Position numbers and translations under genes: made by a program. Positions 1 through 6,587 of a DNA stretch of 6,904 nt are shown here, piece by piece. Each line of letters begins with the position of its first letter. The stretch's first letter is position 1. This stretch comes from Natronohydrobacter sp. (lineage in GTDB: Bacteria > Pseudomonadota > Alphaproteobacteria > Rhodobacterales > Rhodobacteraceae), in the NCBI GenBank assembly GCA_007118445.1, contig SKRP01000100.1, positions 1 through 6,904 of the forward strand. Direction: 5' to 3'. The notes beneath the pieces were generated by a model, which was not told where the DNA came from, did not search any database, and worked only from the letters and a program-made list of their open reading frames with translations.

Positions 1-1165
1 CGATGCTGTGGATCTCGGTATAGGTGTCCAGACCACCGGACCAGCCATTGATCCGCTCGCGCCACTGCTCCCAGGGGCCGGGCACGAATTCAGGCGAGCA
101 CATCTCTTCGGCTTCGCGCAATGCCGCATCGCTCAGGAAGACCGGGCGCACGCCATGTTCGGCGAAAATGGTTCCGGGCATTTGCGGATCAGAGAAGCCG
201 ACAGTGTTCACCAGCGCCGCCTCATTGGCATATTGCGCCGCGATCTGCGCCAGGTAGGACGATTCCATCACGGCATCCTGCAAATGCCCTTCCAGCGCAT
301 CGAAGCTTTCCGCGCGCATCGCCGTGTGTTCGGTGCCGCAGAAGAAGCGCAGGTCCACCGATTGCGACACGACCGGCGACATATTGGCATAGGCCACAGC
401 CGAGGCCCATGTTTCCGCCCCGTCGATCAGCCCTTGCCGCAGCCCGTCCAGCGTTTCTTCCCAGGCGATCGGGGTCGGGTTCAGCTGCATCAGTTCCATG
501 GCGATCCGGCCCAGCTGCGTGCCGGTGACACGGTTGCGGGTGCCCGCAAGGTCCGTGACGCTGGTGACATCCGGGCGATCCCGCCAGCTATTGCCCAGCT
601 GGATGCCGCGCAATTCGCAATGCGTGAACAGGAATTTCAGCCCGTGCATGCGCTCATAGGGTTCGCGCAGCAGCTTCATGCTGTCCGGGTGATACATGAA
701 GTAATACTGCGACGCGACTGTCGGGAACATATAGGCGTAGTCCAGCACATTCAGATAGGGCGCGCCGCCGGCCGAGTTCTGCGTCGAAGCCGAGAACAGA
801 TCGACAATCCCCTCCTGCGTGCGCGTCACGCAGTCCAGCTGACCGCAGATCTGGTTGTCGCCAATGAATTCGACGCGGATTTCGCCATCCGTGCGTTCTT
901 CCAGATCACGCACAAATTCCGGGATGCCGTTCCGTTCGATCAAGGTGTTGCGCGCGTTGAACCCGGCCGCGCCATAGCGCAGCGTGTGACGCGGTTCATT
1001 GGCGAAGCGCTTCTCATAGGTCGTTTCGACAGCTTTGGCGAGGCTGGGCAGCGTGATCACCCCGGTCATCCCGCCAAGGGCAAGCATGGTCGAGCTCATC
1101 CCGAAACGCTGAGTGATGCGCAGAAAGTCCCGGCGCGAAATGCCGGAGAGGTCTCGTTTAGTCAT
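1..1165 (-). CDS. TRAP transporter solute-binding protein, DctP family (C-terminus off the left edge)
   Basis: Periplasmic binding component of a tripartite ATP-independent periplasmic transporter, which captures a solute, often an organic acid, and hands it to the DctQM membrane subunits. The frame is open for 388 codons to the window edge, so little of the C-terminus is likely missing. The start is ATG at 1165, preceded by GGGAGGAG about 4 nt upstream. A twin-arginine motif S10-R-R-D-F-L15 and a hydrophobic stretch at about 23-43 (cleavage near 43-45) indicate Tat export. Residues 206-253 match the DctP core: DLAGTRNRVTG, with R212 a candidate for the conserved ligand-carboxylate arginine, then WEETLDGLRQGLIDGAETW at 235-253. 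Five cysteines (107, 112, 183, 276, 356) follow the signal. The gene diverges from a GMC dehydrogenase; dctQ and dctM probably lie beyond the left edge. The family call is firm, but the ligand cannot be read from sequence. Confidence 0.92.
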   Translation of the reverse strand, partial: MTKRDLSGISRRDFLRITQRFGMSSTMLALGGMTGVITLPSLAKAVETTYEKRFANEPRHTLRYGAAGFNARNTLIERNGIPEFVRDLEERTDGEIRVEFIGDNQICGQLDCVTRTQEGIVDLFSASTQNSAGGAPYLNVLDYAYMFPTVASQYYFMYHPDSMKLLREPYERMHGLKFLFTHCELRGIQLGNSWRDRPDVTSVTDLAGTRNRVTGTQLGRIAMELMQLNPTPIAWEETLDGLRQGLIDGAETWASAVAYANMSPVVSQSVDLRFFCGTEHTAMRAESFDALEGHLQDAVMESSYLAQIAAQYANEAALVNTVGFSDPQMPGTIFAEHGVRPVFLSDAALREAEEMCSPEFVPGPWEQWRERINGWSGGLDTYTEIHSI

Positions 1166-1297
1166 GGTCTCCTCCCAAAGTTGACTAAGCAGTTATGATC
1201 TTCAATCTCTATTATTGAGACTTGAAGTTTCAAAAAAGCATCCGTATTGCTACCTGTCAAGAAGTTTCATAGCGAAAATCAGTTCGGGGAGGAGCAG
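1166..1297. promoter_or_regulatory. Divergent control region between the TRAP and GMC genes
   Basis: This AT-rich 132-bp gap must carry the promoters of both flanking genes. Visible symmetry includes TCAAT (1202-1206) with ATTGA (1214-1218), 7-nt spacer; TCTC (1206-1209) with GAGA (1217-1220); and TTGAA-GT-TTCAA (1222-1233). GAAGTTTCA occurs as a direct repeat at 1224-1232 and 1261-1269. Weak promoter candidates toward the TRAP gene are TTGAAA (1233-1228) with TAGAGA (1211-1206), spacer 16, and a perfect -35 TTGACA at 1260-1255 with only a poor -10 (TTTTTT) 17 nt on. Toward the GMC gene, TTGAAG (1222-1227) and TATTGC (1245-1250) are 17 nt apart. The first inverted repeat overlaps the candidate TRAP -10, a position suited to an operator. 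The exact promoters and the regulator are inference; no regulator gene is in the window. Confidence 0.5.
1286..1294 (+). promoter_or_regulatory. Ribosome binding site fixing the GMC dehydrogenase start
   Basis: GGGGAGGAG ends 3 nt before ATG 1298, with the GGAGG core 5 nt away. This strong Shine-Dalgarno selects ATG 1298 over the in-frame TTG at 1247. The extra 17 residues from the TTG start do not resemble the family N-terminus, whereas from ATG 1298 the Rossmann strand begins within a few residues, as expected. Confidence 0.85.
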
Positions 1298-2932
1298 ATG
1301 TTCGACCACGAAGCCGATGTGATCATCGTGGGCGCCGGTTCGGCTGGCTGCGCACTGGCCAATCGGATCAGTGCGGATCCGAAGTTGCGCGTGTTGTTGC
1401 TGGAAGCGGGCGGGCGCGATCTGAACCCGTGGATTCATGTCCCGGTCGGGTATTTCCGCACCATGGGCGATCCGGCGCTGGACTGGTGCTACATGACCGA
1501 ACCCGATCCGGGTCTGAACGGGCGTCGCCTGCCCTGGCCACGTGGCAAGGTGCTGGGCGGGTCTTCTTCGCTGAACGGGCTTTTGTATGTCCGGGGGCAG
1601 CCGGAAGATTACGACCGCTGGGCACAGATGGGCAATCCCGGCTGGGACTGGGATCAGGTGCTGCCCTATTTCCGCCGCGCCGAGAATCAGGAACGCGGCG
1701 AGGATGAATTTCACGGCATTGGCGGGCCGCTATCGGTTGCGGATGCGCGCCTGTCGCGGCCGATTTGTGATGCATGGGTCAAGGCCGCGCAGGCCGCAGG
1801 TTATCCGTTCAACCCTGACTATAACGGGGCCACGCAGGAAGGGGTGGGGTATTTCCAGCTGACCACCCGCAACGGGCGGCGCTGCAGCTCGGCCGTGGCC
1901 TATCTGAACCCGGCCCGCGGGCGCGAAAACCTGCGCATCCAGACCCGCGCGCAGATCACCCGCATCCTGTTCGAGGGCAAGCGCGCTATCGGTGTCGAAT
2001 GGCGCGGCGCGGATAATGCGCTGCACACGGCGCGGGCGCATGGGCGCGTGATCCTGTCGGCGGGTGCCATCGGGTCGCCCCAGATCCTGATGCTGTCAGG
2101 CATTGGCAATGCGCGGCATCTGCGCAAGCAGGGCATCACGCCGCGCGCGGATCTGCCGGGTGTCGGGTGCAATCTGCAGGATCATCTGCAGGCGCGGCTG
2201 GTGTTCCGCACGAAGAAACCCACGCTGAATGACGAGGTGCGCAACCCTTTCGACAAGCTGCGCATCGCGCTGCGTTACGCGATCAGCCGGACCGGGCCGA
2301 TGACCATGGCGGCTTCGCTCGCGACCGGGTTCCTGCGCACCTCGCCGGATCTGGCAACCCCGGATATTCAGTTCCACATCCAGCCCTGGTCTGCGGACAG
2401 CCCAAGCGAGGGGGTGCATGATTTCTCGGCCTTCACGGTCTCGGTCTGCCAGCTGCGCCCGGAAAGTCGCGGGCATCTGGAACTGGCCAGCCCTGATCCG
2501 GCCCGCGCGCCGCGGATCCATCCGAATTATCTGGCCACGCCGACGGATTGTCGCACGATGATCGAATCCGTGCGCATTTCCCGCAATATCGCGCGCCATG
2601 CGCCGCTTTGCGATGAACTCCGCGACGAATACCGCCCTGGCCCGGATGTCGCCGATAGCGATGACGCGGCGATCCTGGATTGGGTCCGCAATTCTGCGAC
2701 GACGATCTATCACCCGACCGGCACCTGCAGGATGGGGGCAGAAAGCGACCCGGGCGCGGTTGTCGATGCCCGGTTGCGTGTGCATGGTATCGAGGGCCTG
2801 AGCGTCGCGGATTGCGCGATCATGCCGGAAATCGTGTCGGGCAATACCAATGCGCCCGCGATCATGATCGGCGAGAAGCACAGTGATATGGTGCTGGAAG
2901 ATCTGCGCCAAGGGGTTGCCGCGCCTGCGTGA
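1298..2932 (+). CDS. GMC-family FAD-dependent alcohol/choline-type dehydrogenase
   Basis: A 544-residue flavoprotein of the glucose-methanol-choline oxidoreductase family, which oxidises a primary alcohol to an aldehyde and passes electrons to FAD and then usually to quinone. The N-terminal Rossmann motif GAGSAG (12-17) and ribose-binding E36 are intact. GMC signature 1 lies around GKVLGGSSSLNG (83-94) and signature 2 is GAIGSPQILMLSGIG (256-270). The C-terminal active site has H472 in IYHPTGTCRMG and N516 in SGNTNAP; the 44-residue gap equals that of the His/Asn pair of choline oxidase. The length and the motifs NGRRLPWPRGK and IYHPTGTCRMG resemble bacterial AlkJ-type alcohol dehydrogenases and choline dehydrogenase BetA. 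No signal peptide is seen, so a cytoplasmic or peripheral membrane location is likely. There is no betB or betI nearby, so a choline role is not supported by context. The divergent TRAP binding protein suggests that the substrate may be imported by that system. Substrate unknown. Confidence 0.93.
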   Translation: MFDHEADVIIVGAGSAGCALANRISADPKLRVLLLEAGGRDLNPWIHVPVGYFRTMGDPALDWCYMTEPDPGLNGRRLPWPRGKVLGGSSSLNGLLYVRGQPEDYDRWAQMGNPGWDWDQVLPYFRRAENQERGEDEFHGIGGPLSVADARLSRPICDAWVKAAQAAGYPFNPDYNGATQEGVGYFQLTTRNGRRCSSAVAYLNPARGRENLRIQTRAQITRILFEGKRAIGVEWRGADNALHTARAHGRVILSAGAIGSPQILMLSGIGNARHLRKQGITPRADLPGVGCNLQDHLQARLVFRTKKPTLNDEVRNPFDKLRIALRYAISRTGPMTMAASLATGFLRTSPDLATPDIQFHIQPWSADSPSEGVHDFSAFTVSVCQLRPESRGHLELASPDPARAPRIHPNYLATPTDCRTMIESVRISRNIARHAPLCDELRDEYRPGPDVADSDDAAILDWVRNSATTIYHPTGTCRMGAESDPGAVVDARLRVHGIEGLSVADCAIMPEIVSGNTNAPAIMIGEKHSDMVLEDLRQGVAAPA

Positions 2933-2942
2933 CGCAAAGAAA

Positions 2943-2968
2943 AGACCCCGGAATCGCCTCCGGGGTCT
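2943..2968. terminator. Bidirectional intrinsic terminator between GMC gene and pnp
   Basis: A perfect 10-bp stem (AGACCCCGGA at 2943-2952 pairing with TCCGGGGTCT at 2959-2968) closes a 6-nt loop, ATCGCC. On the minus strand it is followed by TTTCTTT, a good T-tract, and it lies 25 nt after the pnp stop, so it should end pnp transcription. On the plus strand it begins 11 nt after the GMC stop and is followed by a weaker ATTTGATT tail. One hairpin probably serves both converging genes. Confidence 0.9.
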
Positions 2969-2992
2969 ATTTGATTCAGGTTCAGGGTCGGC

Positions 2993-5122
2993 TTATTCTG
3001 TCTTTTCCGCAACGATCTCTTCGCCGGTTTCCTGATCGACCATTTTCATGGCCAGCCGGACCTTGCCGCGATCATCGAAGCCCAAGAGCTTGACCTTCAC
3101 TTCCTGACCTTCCTTCAGCGCATCCGAAGGATGGTTCAGGCGGCGGTTCTCGATCTGGCTGACATGCACCAGCCCGTCGCGCTTGCCGAAGAAATTCACA
3201 AACGCACCGAAATCGACCAGCTTGACCACGCGGCCCGTGTAGATCTTGCCGACTTCCGGCTCTGCCACGATCGAATAGATCATGTCATAGGCCTTCTTGA
3301 TCGCTTCCTGATCATTCGAGGCGATCTTGATCACGCCATCATCATTGATATCGACCTTCGCGCCCGACACTTCGACGATTTCACGAATGACCTTGCCGCC
3401 CGTGCCGATCACTTCGCGGATTTTATCCGTCGGCACCTGCATCGTCTCGATCTTCGGCGCATACTGGCTGAAGCCCGATGGCGTGCTCAGCGCTTTCGAC
3501 ATCTCGCCCAGGATATGCATCCGCCCATCCTTGGCCTGCGCCAGCGCCTGTTCCATGATCTCGAAGGTGATGCCCGCGACCTTGATATCCATCTGCAGGC
3601 TGGTGATCCCGCCTTCGGTGCCCGCGACCTTGAAATCCATGTCGCCGAGGTGATCCTCGTCGCCCAGAATATCGGTCAGCACGGCGAAACGGCCATCATC
3701 TTCCAGGATCAGACCCATCGCGACACCGGCCACAGGCGCTTTCAGCGGCACGCCCGCATCCATCATCGACAGCGACCCGCCGCAAACCGTGGCCATCGAG
3801 GAGGACCCGTTCGATTCCGTGATCTCTGACACCATGCGGATAGTGTAGGGGAAATCGGTCGCGGCAGGTAGAACGGCCTGCAGCGCACGCCATGCCAGTT
3901 TGCCATGCCCCACTTCGCGCCGTCCCGGAGGACCGAAGCGCCCAACCTCGCCCACCGAATAGGGGGGGAAGTTGTAATGCAGCATGAAATTCGCCTTGGA
4001 TGTGCCAGTCAGCGCGTCGATGAACTGCTCATCATCGCCGGTGCCGAGCGTGGTCACGCAAAGCGATTGCGTCTCGCCACGGGTGAAGAGCGACGAGCCA
4101 TGCGTGCGCGGCAGGATGCCGGTTTCAGCGACAATCGGGCGCACGGTCGTCGTGTCGCGCCCGTCAACGCGCGGCTGGCCATCAACCACAGCGCCGCGCA
4201 GGATCGAGGCTTCGAGCTTCTTCATCGCCGAACCAAGGTTCTCATCGGCCAGTTGCTCTTCGGTCAAAGCCGCCTTGATGGCCTCGCGCGCAGCAGAGAT
4301 CGCGGCGACACGTTCCTGCTTGTCGCGCAGCGCGAAAGCCGCGCGCATCAGTGGCTCGCCCGCCGTTTTCACTGCCGCATAGAGATCGGAATAATCCGGC
4401 GGGGTGAAATCAAACGGCTCTTTCGCGGCCTCTTCGGCCAGTGCGATGATCGTATCGATCACGGGCTGGTAGCTCTCATGGGCGAATTTCACAGCGCCCA
4501 GCATTTCCGCCTCGGTCAGCTCATAGGCTTCCGATTCCACCATCATCACGGCGTCGCGGGTCCCGGCCACAACCAGATCAAGGCGCTGCTCGGCATTTTC
4601 GCGCAGCTTTTCCATGTCCTGACATTCGGGGTTCAGGATATACTGGCCATCGACATAGCCCACACGCGCAGCGCCAATCGGACCCATGAAGGGCACACCG
4701 GAAATCGTCAGCGCAGCAGAGGCGGCGATCAGGGCGACCACATCGGGTTCATTGACCAGATCATGCGACAGCACAGTGCAGATCACCAGCACTTCATGCT
4801 TGAAGCCATCGACGAACAGCGGGCGGATCGGACGGTCGATCAGACGCGAGGTCAGCGTTTCCTTGTCGGAAGGACGGCCTTCGCGCTTCAGGAAGCCACC
4901 GGGGATCTTGCCCGCAGCATAGGTTTTTTCCTGATAATGCACTGTCAGGGGGAAGAAATCCTGACCGGGTTTCGCTGCCTTGGCGAAAGTCACATTGGCC
5001 ATGACGCTGGTTTCGCCCAAGCTGGCCACGACCGAGCCATCGGCCTGACGGGCAATCTTGCCCGTTTCCAGGGTCAGCGTCTCTTCGCCCCACTGGATTG
5101 ATTTGGTAACGATATTGAACAT
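2993..5122 (-). CDS. pnp: Polyribonucleotide nucleotidyltransferase (PNPase)
   Basis: A 709-residue 3'-to-5' phosphorolytic exoribonuclease of mRNA decay and RNA quality control, active as a cytoplasmic trimer and often part of a degradosome. The length is that of a full PNPase. In order there are a first RNase PH-like domain (about 12-140), a helical domain, and a second RNase PH-like domain with GRFGPPGRREVGHGK, where R401, R402 and H406 correspond to the phosphate-binding residues. The metal-site motif GDEDHLGDMD follows, with D488 and D494 matching E. coli D486 and D492. A KH domain has its GxxG loop at 573-576, and an S1 domain begins near 625 and runs to about 693. The ATG at 5122 is chosen because the protein then begins MFNIVTKSIQWGEETL as in relatives; GAGGAA lies 9 nt upstream. 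The frame extends 31 codons further upstream, but that part is unlike the family and crosses leader hairpins. All key residues are present and nothing looks degraded. Confidence 0.98.
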   Translation of the reverse strand: MFNIVTKSIQWGEETLTLETGKIARQADGSVVASLGETSVMANVTFAKAAKPGQDFFPLTVHYQEKTYAAGKIPGGFLKREGRPSDKETLTSRLIDRPIRPLFVDGFKHEVLVICTVLSHDLVNEPDVVALIAASAALTISGVPFMGPIGAARVGYVDGQYILNPECQDMEKLRENAEQRLDLVVAGTRDAVMMVESEAYELTEAEMLGAVKFAHESYQPVIDTIIALAEEAAKEPFDFTPPDYSDLYAAVKTAGEPLMRAAFALRDKQERVAAISAAREAIKAALTEEQLADENLGSAMKKLEASILRGAVVDGQPRVDGRDTTTVRPIVAETGILPRTHGSSLFTRGETQSLCVTTLGTGDDEQFIDALTGTSKANFMLHYNFPPYSVGEVGRFGPPGRREVGHGKLAWRALQAVLPAATDFPYTIRMVSEITESNGSSSMATVCGGSLSMMDAGVPLKAPVAGVAMGLILEDDGRFAVLTDILGDEDHLGDMDFKVAGTEGGITSLQMDIKVAGITFEIMEQALAQAKDGRMHILGEMSKALSTPSGFSQYAPKIETMQVPTDKIREVIGTGGKVIREIVEVSGAKVDINDDGVIKIASNDQEAIKKAYDMIYSIVAEPEVGKIYTGRVVKLVDFGAFVNFFGKRDGLVHVSQIENRRLNHPSDALKEGQEVKVKLLGFDDRGKVRLAMKMVDQETGEEIVAEKTE

Positions 5123-5139
5123 CTCTTGCGGTTCCTCAG

Positions 5140-5268
5140 GGAAAGCGCCAGCGCTCCGGCCTTTCCGTTTCATATGGCGGCCCCATTGCCGCCGACCCCA
5201 ATCCTGTTGCATCACGCCGGGGCCCCTGCGTCACGTCTCAGATGCGCCGCGCATACAGCAAATGCGCG
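5140..5268 (-). promoter_or_regulatory. Structured 5' leader of pnp with three hairpins
   Basis: Between the upstream terminator and the pnp start, the minus-strand transcript can form three stems. The first is CGCGCAT/ATGCGCG (5262-5268 with 5248-5254), 7 bp with a 7-nt loop. The second is GGCGGC/GCCGCC (5188-5193 with 5176-5181), 6 bp with a 6-nt loop. The third is GGAAAG plus GCC pairing with GGC plus CTTTCC (5158-5166 with 5140-5149), 9 bp with one bulged base, ending 4 nt before GAGG of the ribosome binding site. E. coli pnp is autoregulated through a leader stem cut by RNase III and then attacked by PNPase. These stems are visible; an equivalent role here is inference. No convincing promoter was found in this leader. 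Confidence 0.45.
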
Positions 5269-5271
5269 CAC

Positions 5272-5310
5272 AAGAAAAGCCGGAGAAAGCCGGAACCCCC
5301 GGTGCTCCGG
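5272..5310 (-). terminator. Probable terminator of the lipoprotein gene
   Basis: Reading the minus strand, CCGGAG (5310-5305) pairs with CTCCGG (5285-5280) around an inner CCGG/CCGG stem (5302-5299 with 5293-5290), followed directly by CTTTTCTT (5279-5272). This nested stem plus T-rich tail starts about 37 nt after the lipoprotein stop. A weaker 6-bp stem (CCCAGC/GCTGGG, 5320-5325 with 5338-5343) lies in between. If functional, it separates pnp from the upstream unit. Confidence 0.5.
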
Positions 5311-5346
5311 TCGAAAGCTCCCAGCCCCCCTGCGCGCGCTGGGTCG

Positions 5347-6537
5347 TCAATCCAGATGCAGGACAACGGCCCGCGCCTGCCCGGAATGCACCGGGGTGAC
5401 GCGCCGGTATCGCGCCAGCCATTTGTCCGCTTTTGCCGCGACGGCCTGCACATGGACGTCATCGCCCGAGACCCTCGGGGCGAATGCGAAATCTGGCCCT
5501 GCGCGAGCGTATGCGCGTTCGAGCGCGATGAGCATCAACTCCATGTCCATGACCTCGACATTGCCCAGATCGCGCCCGTCCTCCCAGTCGCCGCAGAGGA
5601 TCTGTAACACGCCGACAGGTCCGGGCGGATCGTTGGGCGCGGCGCGGTAGGGGGTCACGGCGGCGTTGATCTCGCGCCCCGTGCCGATATAGCGGTCCGA
5701 CAGGGCGACCGGGCGCATCAGCGTTTTCTGCAGGCCAGCGAACACACCGCCGCGCAGCGCGAGCCACATCGCAAAGCCGCCGCAGCCTTCGCCCAGAGGG
5801 CGCTGCGCTGTCGCGCGCATGGTATAGAGTTCGACCGAGGGTTCGGCCGCCGTGATGTAATCGCGCAGTGACTGGCGTATTTCCTCGCAGCCCGCCTGAG
5901 GGATCTCGAAGGCCACAATCCGGGCCTGCCCGCGTCCAAGCGCGCCTGCATTGGCGCTTCGCGGCGCAAACGGGCGATCTAGGAACCCGTCATGGTAATC
6001 CGAAATGAAGGCGGCCAGCCCCCAGCCGGCCAGCAGCAGCCGCAGCCCCTGCCGATTGCGCTCGCCGCTCTTGGCGACCAGCCCCAGCCGCGTGTCATCC
6101 GCGCAGCGCCAACCGACGGCGGCATGCCCCAGCGCACTGCCCGCCCGCCAACGCGCTATAGGGTTGAGGAAGCGCCGCAACTCGCGCTGGGCCTCGGTCG
6201 GGCGCGTCAGATCGACGGTGCCGGGACCCGGGATCTGGACAAGCAGCGCATAGGCGCGATCCGGCGCGAAGGGCAGGCCAGAAAGGACGGATAGCTGCGC
6301 TTCAGGCAGCAGGAATTCCTGGATGATGCTGTCGACGGGTACTGCAGCGCTGCTGTCATCCGTGGCCGCATAGAAGGGCAGACGCTCCGACAGGACGGGG
6401 GCCGAAAGATCCGGCCGCCCGCACCCGAAAAGCGTGACCAGCAGAAGCACGAGCAGACGGCCCGCTGCGCCACGCGCGCTGACAGAGGTGGCACGAGGGC
6501 CAACCGTCTTTGGCGGGCAGTCTGCGCGGGCGGACAA
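5347..6537 (-). CDS. Putative lipoprotein of unknown function, possible permuted papain-like fold
   Basis: Not recognised. From TTG 6537 the product is 396 residues. A hydrophobic run at about 28-37 ends in lipobox L-F-G-C with C39 as the candidate lipidated cysteine, so it is probably anchored in a membrane facing the periplasm. Two motifs stand out: LGHAAVGWRC with H138, and further on GEGCGGFAMWLALRGG with C252 at the start of a helix, preceded by SVELYTMRA. A histidine in an early strand, then a cysteine opening a later helix, is the order seen in circularly permuted NlpC/P60 (YiiX/LRAT-like) proteins; this is inference from motif layout. GWGLAAFISDYHDGFL (171-186) lies between. The start is uncertain: no ATG fits, TTG 6537 has a weak GGGA 5 nt upstream, and the frame stays open to TTG 6591, which overlaps the ahcY stop. 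The gene follows ahcY and may be co-transcribed. G/C-rich codon use is like that of its neighbours. Confidence 0.75.
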   Translation of the reverse strand: MSARADCPPKTVGPRATSVSARGAAGRLLVLLLVTLFGCGRPDLSAPVLSERLPFYAATDDSSAAVPVDSIIQEFLLPEAQLSVLSGLPFAPDRAYALLVQIPGPGTVDLTRPTEAQRELRRFLNPIARWRAGSALGHAAVGWRCADDTRLGLVAKSGERNRQGLRLLLAGWGLAAFISDYHDGFLDRPFAPRSANAGALGRGQARIVAFEIPQAGCEEIRQSLRDYITAAEPSVELYTMRATAQRPLGEGCGGFAMWLALRGGVFAGLQKTLMRPVALSDRYIGTGREINAAVTPYRAAPNDPPGPVGVLQILCGDWEDGRDLGNVEVMDMELMLIALERAYARAGPDFAFAPRVSGDDVHVQAVAAKADKWLARYRRVTPVHSGQARAVVLHLD

Positions 6538-6587
6538 TGTGGTCCCGAACGAGGGCAGCGCCGCGCGGGAACCGCCCCCCTGCAAGA

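Noticed and set aside
8..1198. Plus-strand open frame of 396 codons
   Set aside because: It lies opposite the TRAP binding protein, which has family motifs, a Tat signal and a ribosome binding site. The plus-strand product is rich in Arg, His and Gln with no recognisable domain, as expected for a GC-rich shadow frame.
1247..1297. TTG start 17 codons upstream in the GMC gene
   Set aside because: The strong GGGGAGGAG precedes ATG 1298, and the extra residues do not fit the family.
2096..2911. Minus-strand open frame of 271 codons inside the GMC gene
   Set aside because: It is antisense to a complete GMC dehydrogenase with intact signatures; Arg/Ile/His-rich composition and no family resemblance.
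1298..2932. Assignment of the GMC gene as betA (choline dehydrogenase)
   Set aside because: Motifs fit the wider family equally well, including AlkJ-type alcohol dehydrogenases, and no choline-pathway partner gene lies in the window, so no symbol is given.
3905..5101. Plus-strand open frame of 398 codons opposite pnp
   Set aside because: The opposite strand encodes intact PNPase with all catalytic motifs. The antisense product has shadow-frame composition and no ribosome binding site was noted.
5123..5215. Upstream extension of pnp by 31 codons
   Set aside because: The extra residues are unlike PNPase N-termini, and the stretch coincides with leader hairpins. The start at 5122 gives the standard family N-terminus.
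5126..5650. Plus-strand open frame spanning the pnp leader and the 3' part of the lipoprotein gene
   Set aside because: It crosses a probable terminator and leader structure of the minus-strand genes, has no recognisable domain, and is Arg/Ser/Pro-rich like other shadow frames.
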